Assembly (NCBI GenBank): GCA_964531525.1 | Contig: CAZHDF010000001.1 | Location: 1 to 64,000, forward strand | DNA length: 64,000 bases | Source: CAYYWV01 sp964531525 | GTDB taxonomy: Bacteria > Pseudomonadota > Alphaproteobacteria > JAAXGF01 | Direction of reading: 5' to 3' | Shown: positions 49,159-56,315 of the stretch, one piece after another | Numbering within the stretch: the first letter of the stretch is position 1 | Layout of the letters: every line of letters begins with the position of its first letter | Translations under genes and position numbers: made by a program | Notes under the pieces: model-generated | Database searches by the model: none | The model's input: the letters and a program-made list of their open reading frames with translations, nothing else | Told to the model about the DNA's origin: nothing

Positions 49159-50511
49159 CTAGTCCAAAGAAACCGCGCCCTGTCCGCCGAGCGCGAGCTC
49201 GGCCGCCGTCTCGCCCGAGACGATCGCGCCCTCGATCGTCGCCGGCAGGCCGGTATCGGTCCAGTCGCCGGCGAGGAACAGGTTGTCGATCTCGGTGCGC
49301 GCGGACGCGCGGCGCGCGACCTCGGCCGGGGTCTGGGCGAAGGTCGCGCGGCGTTCCTTGACGATGCGGTAGGGCGGCGGGGCGGCGTCGAGGGCGAGCG
49401 CCCGCGCGACGTCGCGCCACAGGCGCGCGGCGATCTCGTCGGCCGGGCGATCGGCGAGCGCGTCGGCGGCGCTGACGGTCACCGAGGCCACGTCGTCGCG
49501 CAGAAACAGCCATTGAGCCGCGCCGCCGATCAGACCCATGAAGGGGGCGCCCTCGGGGAGTTCGGCCGGCGGCCGGCCGAGCCGGAAATGGGCATTGACG
49601 ATGGCGCGGCTCTCGCGCGGGACGACGACCTCCGGCAATAGGCGCGCGAGGTTGGCCGGCGGCACGGCGAGGATCACCGCATCATGGGGCGCGAGCGCGA
49701 GGCTCTCGCCGTCGCCGAAGTCGAGGCGGCGGACGCGCCCATCGCCACGCTCGATCGCGCGCAGCCGGGCGCCGAGCCGGGGCGCGCAGCCGCGCGCCGC
49801 GAGCCAGGCGAGCGCCGGGTCGATGAAGCATTCGGACAGTCCCTCGCGGGCGACGAAGGCTTGCGCCGCCTTGGCCCCGCCGCCGAAGACACGCGTGATC
49901 ACCGGCCTGAGAAGCGCGGCCGCGCCTTCCTCGGCGGCCGTGTTGAGGACGGCGACGGCGAGCGGCTCCCAGAAGCGCGTGAACAGGGGCTCGACGCCGC
50001 CGAGCACCTCGGCGACCGTCGCCGTGGTCTCGGCGCGCGCGAGCCGGCGCAGGGTGGCGAGGTAGTCGCGCGGTCGGGTTCCCGGCGCCCGCCGCCTCGG
50101 GTCGAGAAGCCACAGCGGCAAGGGGCCGCGCCCCGGGCGCAGGGTCCAGCGCGCGCCGCTCGCGAGGTCGAGGAACGGGAAGGCGGGCCGGGCCGCGCCA
50201 GCCAGGCGGTCGCGCGCGCCGATCGTATCGAGATACGCCATGCAGCGCGCGTTGCCGCCCAGGATCAGGTGATTGCCGTTGTCGATCCGGCGCTTGAGCG
50301 TCGGCTCGTAAAGCGATCGGCAGCGCCCGCCCGCCTGGGGCGCGGCGTCGTAGAGCGCGACCGCGCGGCCGCGCGAAACCAGCGCGATCGCGGCGGCGAG
50401 CCCGGCGAGGCCCGCGCCGACCACATGAACGGTGGCGCTGTCCTGGGTTGCGTCGGTCGTCACGTCGTCCCCGGCGATTGCTGCCGCTTGAATCGCGGGG
50501 GAGGCTATCAC
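49159..50511 (-). CDS. hpnE: Hydroxysqualene dehydroxylase HpnE
   Basis: FAD-dependent last step of bacterial squalene synthesis for hopanoids. About 450 residues: ATVHVVGAGLAGLAAAIALVSRG (FAD), LYDAAPQAGGRCRSLYEP, RRIDNGNHLILGGNARCMAYL, FPFLDLASGARWTLRPGRGPLPLWLL, LFTRFWEPLAVAVLNTAAEEG, AFVAREGLSECFIDPALAWLAARG and the C-terminal NLFLAGDWTDTGLPATIEGA. A GTG 16 codons in is an alternative start. The usual neighbours hpnC and hpnD are not in the window. Confidence 0.9.
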   Translation of the reverse strand: MIASPAIQAAAIAGDDVTTDATQDSATVHVVGAGLAGLAAAIALVSRGRAVALYDAAPQAGGRCRSLYEPTLKRRIDNGNHLILGGNARCMAYLDTIGARDRLAGAARPAFPFLDLASGARWTLRPGRGPLPLWLLDPRRRAPGTRPRDYLATLRRLARAETTATVAEVLGGVEPLFTRFWEPLAVAVLNTAAEEGAAALLRPVITRVFGGGAKAAQAFVAREGLSECFIDPALAWLAARGCAPRLGARLRAIERGDGRVRRLDFGDGESLALAPHDAVILAVPPANLARLLPEVVVPRESRAIVNAHFRLGRPPAELPEGAPFMGLIGGAAQWLFLRDDVASVTVSAADALADRPADEIAARLWRDVARALALDAAPPPYRIVKERRATFAQTPAEVARRASARTEIDNLFLAGDWTDTGLPATIEGAIVSGETAAELALGGQGAVSLD

Positions 50512-50541
50512 GAGCCCGGGGACGGGGGTAGCGGCCGCCGC

Positions 50542-50868
50542 TCAGGCCTTGTCGGCCAGATCGTCGATCCAGGTGAGCGCCGCGACCGCGGCCGCGAAGC
50601 CGATCGTCGGCGCGGCGAGATACGCGACATGGCGCAGCTCGTCGGCCGAAATCCCCTCGGCGCGCGCGCGGCGCACATGCGAATGCACCGCGCCCTCGGT
50701 GCGCGCGGCCACCGCGAGCGCGAGCTTGACCAGCCGCTGGGCGCGGGCATCGAGCGGCCCGGCCTCGGCGCAGGCCTTGCCGTACTCCTGATAGGCGCGC
50801 CACATGGCCGGCTGATCGTTGGCGAGCCGTCCCGCTCGCGACGGCAGTTTTTCCCTGTTCTGGGCCAT
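50542..50868 (-). CDS. Carboxymuconolactone decarboxylase/AhpD family protein
   Basis: 108 residues: MWRAYQEYGKACAEAGPLDARAQRLVKLALAVAARTEGAVHSHVRRARAEGISADELRHVAYLAAPTIGF written here as the family fold, with the AhpD-type CxxC replaced by EGAVHSH, so it lacks the redox cysteines and is probably not a peroxidase partner. It lies between hemG-like and hpnE with 18 and 30 bp gaps, probably in the same operon. Confidence 0.82.
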   Translation of the reverse strand: MAQNREKLPSRAGRLANDQPAMWRAYQEYGKACAEAGPLDARAQRLVKLALAVAARTEGAVHSHVRRARAEGISADELRHVAYLAAPTIGFAAAVAALTWIDDLADKA

Positions 50869-50886
50869 GCCCGATCTCCTCGATGG

Positions 50887-52299
50887 CTACGAATGGCGGT
50901 GCCGGAATGACATTGTTGACGGGGCATCTTCGGTCAAATCGGCGCCGGCGGCGAGGAAATCATGGACGCGGACGCCGGTCTCCTCGGCTTGGGCGAGGCA
51001 GGCGGCGATCGAGGGGCCGCGGAAGTAGTTTCCGGCGAAGAACAGGCCCGGCCGCGCGCGGGCGGCCGCATCGAGCGCCGCGATCCGCCGGTCGTGGCCG
51101 GGGGCGTATTGCGGCAGGCCGAGCGGCCATTGCCGAACCCGCGCGATCGTCGGTTCGCCGCGCGCGCCGAGCAGGTCGCCGAGCGCCTCGCGCGCGAGCG
51201 CCACGAGATCCGCCGCCGGCAGACGCGCGAGATCGGGCGCCCGCGCCCCGCCGACATAGGCCGCGATCGCCACATGCCCGGCCTCGGCGCGCCCCGGGAA
51301 CATGGTCGAGCAGAACTGCGCGCCGGTCAGCCCCCGGCCCTCGCCGCGCGGGGCGAGAAAGCCGACGCCGTCGAGCGGGTGGGCGACGCGCTCGCGCGGG
51401 TAGCCCAGGAACACGACCGCGAGCGGCGGCGCGGCGATTCCGCCGACGGCCCCGGCGGCCTCGGCGTCGAGCGGCTCGAGGAGTGACGCGGCGACATGGG
51501 GCTGGGTCGCGAGAACCACCGCGCGAGCGTCAAGCGTCCCGGCCGCGCCGGCCTCGATCCGATAGCCCGCGCCGCTCGCGCGGATGCGCCTGACCGCGAC
51601 CCCGGTGCGCAGCGCCGGCCCGAGCCGGGCGGCGAGCGCGCGCGGCAGGCTGCCCACGCCCTCGCGCCAGGAATAGAGCCGCCGCCCCGGCATGCGCCGG
51701 CCACGCAGGCGGTGCGCGAGCATCGCCCGGGTGACCGAGCCCCGCGCGCGCTCCATGGCGGCGAGCTTCGGGAACACCGCGCGCATCGAGGTCTCCTCGG
51801 CCAGTCCCGCGAACAGGCCGCCGACCAGCGGATCGATCACGCGCGCGGCGAACTCGGCCCCGAAGCGCCGGGTCCAGAAGGCGGCCACGGTCTCGTCGGG
51901 GGCGTTCTCGGGGGCGCGGGGGACGAAGGGCTCGGCCGCGAGGCGCAGCCGGGCGCGCGGCGAGAGGTAGTTGCTCGCGAGCAGCGAGAACGGCCCGGTG
52001 CCGAGCCGCGCGAGCCCGTCGCCCGACACCAGATAGCGATACCGCACGCCGTCGCCGAGCTCGCAGCGCCCGGCGTCGAGCCCGAGGGCGCGGGAAAGCG
52101 CCGCCGCCTCGGCCGAGCCGGCGTTGACCGAGCTCGGCCCGTGCTCCATGAGAAAGCCGCCGATGCGCTCCGAGACCGCGCTGCCGCCGGGGCGCGCCTG
52201 GCGTTCGAGCACCGCGACCCGGTACCCCCTTTGCATCAGTCCGAAGGCGGTGGCGAGCCCCGAGACCCCGCCGCCGATGATCGCGACGTCGCAGCTCAT
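50887..52299 (-). CDS. hemG: HemG/HemY-type protoporphyrinogen oxidase-like flavoprotein
   Basis: 470 residues: CDVAIIGGGVSGLATAFGL then MQRGYRVAVLERQARPGGSA (FAD), GFLMEHGPSSVNAG, FWTRRFGAEFAARVIDPLVGGLFAGLAEETSMRAVFPKL, SWREGVGSLPRALAARLG and the C-terminal GLFFAGNYFRGPSIAACLAQ. These are the motifs of oxygen-dependent protoporphyrinogen/coproporphyrinogen oxidases. The ATG overlaps the stop of the radical SAM gene. Its place beside a haem-type radical SAM protein suggests a dedicated porphyrin step rather than general haem synthesis, but it could also be the housekeeping enzyme. Confidence 0.85.
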   Translation of the reverse strand: MSCDVAIIGGGVSGLATAFGLMQRGYRVAVLERQARPGGSAVSERIGGFLMEHGPSSVNAGSAEAAALSRALGLDAGRCELGDGVRYRYLVSGDGLARLGTGPFSLLASNYLSPRARLRLAAEPFVPRAPENAPDETVAAFWTRRFGAEFAARVIDPLVGGLFAGLAEETSMRAVFPKLAAMERARGSVTRAMLAHRLRGRRMPGRRLYSWREGVGSLPRALAARLGPALRTGVAVRRIRASGAGYRIEAGAAGTLDARAVVLATQPHVAASLLEPLDAEAAGAVGGIAAPPLAVVFLGYPRERVAHPLDGVGFLAPRGEGRGLTGAQFCSTMFPGRAEAGHVAIAAYVGGARAPDLARLPAADLVALAREALGDLLGARGEPTIARVRQWPLGLPQYAPGHDRRIAALDAAARARPGLFFAGNYFRGPSIAACLAQAEETGVRVHDFLAAGADLTEDAPSTMSFRHRHS

Positions 52300-53591
52300 G
52301 GCCGCGCGCCGCGCTTGCCGGGGAAGGGGGCGCGCGCGATGCCCGGCGGGCCGGCGTCGCCGAAGCGGCGCTTGGCGAGCGCGCGGAGATGCTCGGCGGT
52401 CACCGCCGGGGCGCCGCATTCGCGGGCATGGGCCTCGGCGCGCCGGCGCACCATGCGGCGGACGAAGGCGGGCACGCGGGCGAGCCGGGCCTCGGCCTCG
52501 GCGGTCCAGGCAAGCGCCCGGCCGGTCTCGGGCATCGGATCGATGACCGCGCCGCCGCCGCCGGGCTGGTAGCCGCACAGGAAATCCTCGCCCATCAGCT
52601 CGCCCGAGCGCGCGAGCGGCCGCGCCCGGCAGCCGCCGCAGAGCTTGGCGTACTCGCAATCGCCGCAGCGCCCGGTAAGACGCGGCGCGCGAAGCGCCGC
52701 GAACAGCGGCGCGGTTTCCCACAGCGCCGCGAAGCCGCCGCCGCGCGCCGAGCCCGCCGACGCCTCCATATAGGGGCAGGGCGTCACCTCGCCCTCGGGC
52801 GTGATCCGGCAATAGCGCGTGCCCGCGAGACAGCCGCCGGCCTCGTAGCCATGGGTCAGCGTGACCGGCATCGCCGGGTCGAGCTCGATCGCCATGCGCT
52901 TGAAATGCGGTGCGCAGCGCGGGCGGACGAGAAGCTCGGTCTCCTCGCGCGCGGCGACGGCGAGGCGGTGGAGAACGCGCTCGTAGACGTCGCGCGAGAC
53001 GTTGGTCACGCTTTCGCCCCGGCCGGTGCAGACCAGGAAGAAGACGTTGAGCACCGCCGCCCCGGACGTGCGCGCGAACTCGATCATGGCGTCGAGCTCG
53101 TGGGCGTTGTCGTCGGTGACCGAGAAATGGATCTGGAACATCAGCCCGGCGCGCCGGCAGGCGTCGATCCCGGCGAGCGTCTTGGCCCAGGCGCCGGGCG
53201 CGCCGCGAAAGCCGTCGTGATGGGCGGGGTCGAGCGAATCGACGCTGATGCCGACCGCCCGCACGCCCGCGTCCATGAGCGCCGCGACCCGCGCCTCGGT
53301 CAGCATCAGGCCGTTGGTGCCGATCACGGTCATCAGGCCGAGGCCGCTCGCGTGACGCGCGATCGCCTCGATGTCGGGGCGCAGCAGCGGCTCGCCGCCG
53401 GTCAGCACGATCATGGTCTCGTCGCCGAGCGCCGCGATCTCGTCGAGGATTTGCGCGACCTCGCCGGTCGTCAGCTCGTCGGGCCCCCCGTCACGCCGCG
53501 TGCCGGCGTCGAGATAGCAATGCGCGCAGCGCAGGTTGCAGCGCCGCGTCAGGTTGAACGCGACCAGGAACGGGGGCTCGGCGGCGGCCAT
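52296..53591 (-). CDS. Radical SAM/SPASM protein with C-terminal PCP_red domain (haem-maturation type)
   Basis: 431 residues. Radical SAM cluster motif RRCNLRCAHCYLD (Cys 18, 22, 25), LTGGEPLLRPD, IGTNGLMLT, then a SPASM-like Cys-rich region (GGCLAGTRYCRITPEGEVTPCPY; GRCGDCEYAKLCGGCRARP; LCGY) for auxiliary clusters. The whole resembles NirJ/AhbC/AhbD proteins of haem d1 and alternative haem synthesis. The C-terminal 70 residues (WTAEAEARLARVPAFVRRMV onward) match the PCP_red domain. The same domain occurs three times in the adjacent universal-stress gene. Reaction unproven. Confidence 0.82.
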   Translation of the reverse strand: MAAAEPPFLVAFNLTRRCNLRCAHCYLDAGTRRDGGPDELTTGEVAQILDEIAALGDETMIVLTGGEPLLRPDIEAIARHASGLGLMTVIGTNGLMLTEARVAALMDAGVRAVGISVDSLDPAHHDGFRGAPGAWAKTLAGIDACRRAGLMFQIHFSVTDDNAHELDAMIEFARTSGAAVLNVFFLVCTGRGESVTNVSRDVYERVLHRLAVAAREETELLVRPRCAPHFKRMAIELDPAMPVTLTHGYEAGGCLAGTRYCRITPEGEVTPCPYMEASAGSARGGGFAALWETAPLFAALRAPRLTGRCGDCEYAKLCGGCRARPLARSGELMGEDFLCGYQPGGGGAVIDPMPETGRALAWTAEAEARLARVPAFVRRMVRRRAEAHARECGAPAVTAEHLRALAKRRFGDAGPPGIARAPFPGKRGARP

Positions 53592-53593
53592 GG

Positions 53594-55306
53594 CTAGTTT
53601 GCGTCGCCGCCGCCGCGCGGCTTGTGGCCGCCCGCGCGCATGGTCGTTTCCATGGCCTCGCGCGAGCGCGCGATGGCGGCCTCGGCCCGGTCGAGCGAGA
53701 TGTCCGCCTCGCCGGCGTCCATGGCCTCGGCCTCGATCCGGGCGCGCACGGCCGGGCGCACCATGGCGGGCACCCGGGCGAGCCGCGCGAGCGCCGCCGC
53801 GCTCCAGCGCGGCCGGGGCGCGGCGTCGAGATCGAGGAAGGGCTCGACATGCGCGGGCTCGACGGTCGCCGCGCCCTCGCGCCGGGCGTGCTTCTCTGCG
53901 CGCAGGCGCACGCTCGCGGCGAGCCCCGTGTCGGCGATCCGGGCGAGGCGGTCGCTCGCCGCCGCCGACCAGACGATCTCGTCGCGCGCGGGCTCGGCGA
54001 CGCCGCCGCGCGCCGGGCAGAACCGTTCGGTCGCCTCCTCGATGATCGACGAGGTCACGACCGTATGCCCCTTCTCCTGGGCGAAGCGCAGCACCGCCAT
54101 GCGGACCATGCGCCGCGCCGTCTCGGGCACCCGGGACAGCGCCTCCTCGGCCTCCTCCGACCAGGCGATGGTCTCGTCGGCGACCGCGTCGAGCGCCGGG
54201 GTGAAGGTGACCTGGCCGAGCCAGACATGGCAGGGCGCGATGCGCAGCAGGTTCTCGGCGTTGCCGCCGATGTCGAGATCGGGATCGGCGTGGATGCCGG
54301 TCTTGCCGAGGAGAACCAGGCTCGCCCCGACCTCCTTGAGGTAGCGGGCGATCGCCTGATAGGGCTTGCCGTCGAGAAGCTTGCAGACGACCTCGACGTC
54401 CTCGTCCTCGGCGATCCGCCGGGCGAGGTCGAGGTGCGACTGGTAGATCTTGGCGAGCCCCGCGTCGATGATCTCCTCGTGGAGCTTCTCCTGCTCCTTG
54501 AAGCGGAACACCCGCGAGGCCTCGTCCGACAGCACGCCCGCGATCTTGTTGAAGGCGACGTAGTGGAAGAACGGGTCGAAGGCGGCGACCACATGGACCG
54601 GCGCGCCCAGCCTTCGCCCGAGGTCGAGCGCCGTCTTGAGCGCCCCGTAGGAGCGCGGCGAGCCGTCGACCGCGGCGACGATCGGGCCGTCGCCGATCGC
54701 GCGCTCGGCGTCGCGGATCACGAGCAAATCGATCGCCGTGCGCCGCGCGACGCGCTCGCAGACCGTGCCGACGGTGCTTTCGGGCACCACGCCGAGCCCC
54801 AGCGCGCCCAGCACCAGAAGGTCGAAGTCGCCGCTCGCCGCCGCCTCGACGATGCGGCGGTAGTTCTTGCCCTCGGGGCTCAGCATCCGGTAGGGCAGAT
54901 CGGCCGCCTCGCAGACCGCGCGGGCGCTGTCGTGATAGCTGTCGCTGATGATGTTGAGGCCGCGCGTGATCAGCTCGTCGTGGACCTCGCGCTGGCGCTC
55001 GAGCTCGGCCTCCTTGCGGTACTGCTCGGGCAGCCCGCCCTCCATCTGGCGAAAGCGGCGGTCGTGCATGGCCGCGGCATAGGCGTGAATGCCGGTGACC
55101 GCGCCCCCGGCGCTGGCGGCGAGGCGCACGGCCTCGGCGAGCGCGCGGTCGGCGTGGGCCGAGGCGTCGAGCCCGACGAGAATGCGATCGAGCGCGACGG
55201 GCGCGGTCTCTCCGGGCGCGCCGTCTCGGGGCGCGAGGTCGTTCAGGGGCGCGCCCGCCGGCCGCGCTTCGGCGGCCGCGGTGCGAGGCGAGGGCGCGTT
55301 GGTCAT
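53594..55306 (-). CDS. Tandem universal-stress protein fused to three PCP_red-like domains
   Basis: 570 residues. Two UspA domains: residues about 40-200 (LDRILVGLDASAHADRALAE ... LVLGALGLGVVPESTVGTVCERVA) and 207-375 (IVAAVDGSPRSYGALKTAL ... LVLLGKTGIHADPDLDIGGNAENLLR). Then three repeats that resemble PCP_red, each starting W-S: about 395-445 (WSEEAEEALSRVPETARRMV), 460-505 (WSAAASDRLARIADTGLAAS) and 520-565 (RWSAAALARLARVPAMVRPA). It lies 2 bases upstream of the radical SAM gene. PCP_red is otherwise seen in chlorophyllide-reductase-type proteins; the domain combination is unusual. Confidence 0.8.
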   Translation of the reverse strand: MTNAPSPRTAAAEARPAGAPLNDLAPRDGAPGETAPVALDRILVGLDASAHADRALAEAVRLAASAGGAVTGIHAYAAAMHDRRFRQMEGGLPEQYRKEAELERQREVHDELITRGLNIISDSYHDSARAVCEAADLPYRMLSPEGKNYRRIVEAAASGDFDLLVLGALGLGVVPESTVGTVCERVARRTAIDLLVIRDAERAIGDGPIVAAVDGSPRSYGALKTALDLGRRLGAPVHVVAAFDPFFHYVAFNKIAGVLSDEASRVFRFKEQEKLHEEIIDAGLAKIYQSHLDLARRIAEDEDVEVVCKLLDGKPYQAIARYLKEVGASLVLLGKTGIHADPDLDIGGNAENLLRIAPCHVWLGQVTFTPALDAVADETIAWSEEAEEALSRVPETARRMVRMAVLRFAQEKGHTVVTSSIIEEATERFCPARGGVAEPARDEIVWSAAASDRLARIADTGLAASVRLRAEKHARREGAATVEPAHVEPFLDLDAAPRPRWSAAALARLARVPAMVRPAVRARIEAEAMDAGEADISLDRAEAAIARSREAMETTMRAGGHKPRGGGDAN

Positions 55307-55403
55307 GGGACGGGTCTCCGTTGTTCCCTGTGTCTCCGGTCAATGGTTGGGGGGCGGAGCGGGCGCGTTCGTCCCCGCGCCCACCCGTCCCGGGTGTCGA
55401 TGC

Positions 55404-55535
55404 TCAGTGCATCAGCCAATAGGCGAGCAGCACGAGCACCACGGCGGCGTTGACCAGCCCGCCCGCGATCACGAACGCATGAAACGTCCGCCCGCCGCGA
55501 CCCGGGCGGGCCGGTGGAGTTTCGGGGCGGGTCAC
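55404..55535 (-). CDS. Tiny single-helix membrane protein
   Basis: A GTG at 55535, 5 bases after the cupredoxin stop, gives 43 residues: VTRPETPPARPGRGGRTFHA then a membrane helix FVIAGGLVNAAVVLVLLAYW ending LMH. There is no ribosome site, so translation would depend on coupling to the upstream gene. The basic N-terminus suggests an N-in orientation. Could be a small subunit or anchor for the cupredoxin/redox complex; family unknown. Confidence 0.55.
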   Translation of the reverse strand: MTRPETPPARPGRGGRTFHAFVIAGGLVNAAVVLVLLAYWLMH

Positions 55536-55540
55536 CGCGC

Positions 55541-56275
55541 TCAATAGGCGAAGCTGACCTCCGCCGAGCCGCCGGCGGCGACCTTGACGGTGGCCTTCTT
55601 CACGCCCAGCCGGCCGTGCCATGACTTGACGACGTATTTACCCGGCGGAACGTTGTCGATCGTGAACGTGCCGTCGGGGCCGACGAGCGCGAAATAGGGA
55701 GTCTTGGCGACGAACACCCAGCCCTGCATGAAGTCGTGGGCGTCGCACTCGACCTTCATGGCCACGCCCCTGCGCAGCTTGACCGTCTTGGTGAAGGTGT
55801 TGCCCTGGTTGGGCTGGCTCACGTTGAACACCGTGCGCCGCGCCTTCTTGATGATTTCGTAGGTGTGGATGTTGTGGAGCACGGGATCGTCGTTGACGAC
55901 CTTGAGCTTGCCACCGTTGGCGAGGATCTGGAGATAGGGGATGAACTTGCAGCCCTTCTGGTCGATGGTGACCTGGGAGATCTCCTTGGGGAAGGGCTTG
56001 CCGGCCTTCACCTTCTCGAGATAGACGACCGCGTCCATGAGCGCGTCGCCGTTGGCGCGTACCCAGGCGACCTCGCGCGTGCCCGAACCGCAGACCTCGG
56101 GATTCTTCGAGATAGTGAAGGTCTGGACCTCGACCTTGCCCGGGTCCACGCTGACCTTGCCGGTGATCGTGCCGCCATTGGCGACGTCGACGACCTTGTA
56201 TTTCGCGGCCTGGGCCGTGCCCGCCAGGGCGGTGACGGCGACGGCGAGCGTCAGCCCCTTCAAGAATCCGTTCAT
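55541..56275 (-). CDS. Periplasmic cupredoxin-like protein
   Basis: 244 residues with a signal peptide (MNGFLKGLTLAVAVTALAGT, cut after AQA). A plastocyanin-like domain has candidate type-1 copper ligands: His134 or His137 (VLHNIHTY), Cys177, His180 and Met183 (VECDAHDFMQGW). The last 50 residues form a carboxypeptidase-regulatory-like strand set (FALVGPDGTFTIDNVPPGKYVVKSWHG). Cys62 and Cys109 could form a disulphide. It is probably an electron carrier for the enzymes of this island. 40 bases downstream of the HEAT gene. Confidence 0.82.
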   Translation of the reverse strand: MNGFLKGLTLAVAVTALAGTAQAAKYKVVDVANGGTITGKVSVDPGKVEVQTFTISKNPEVCGSGTREVAWVRANGDALMDAVVYLEKVKAGKPFPKEISQVTIDQKGCKFIPYLQILANGGKLKVVNDDPVLHNIHTYEIIKKARRTVFNVSQPNQGNTFTKTVKLRRGVAMKVECDAHDFMQGWVFVAKTPYFALVGPDGTFTIDNVPPGKYVVKSWHGRLGVKKATVKVAAGGSAEVSFAY

Positions 56276-56315
56276 GGCGATTTACTCCTTGCTCATGATG
56301 TCGAGATAATCGAAA

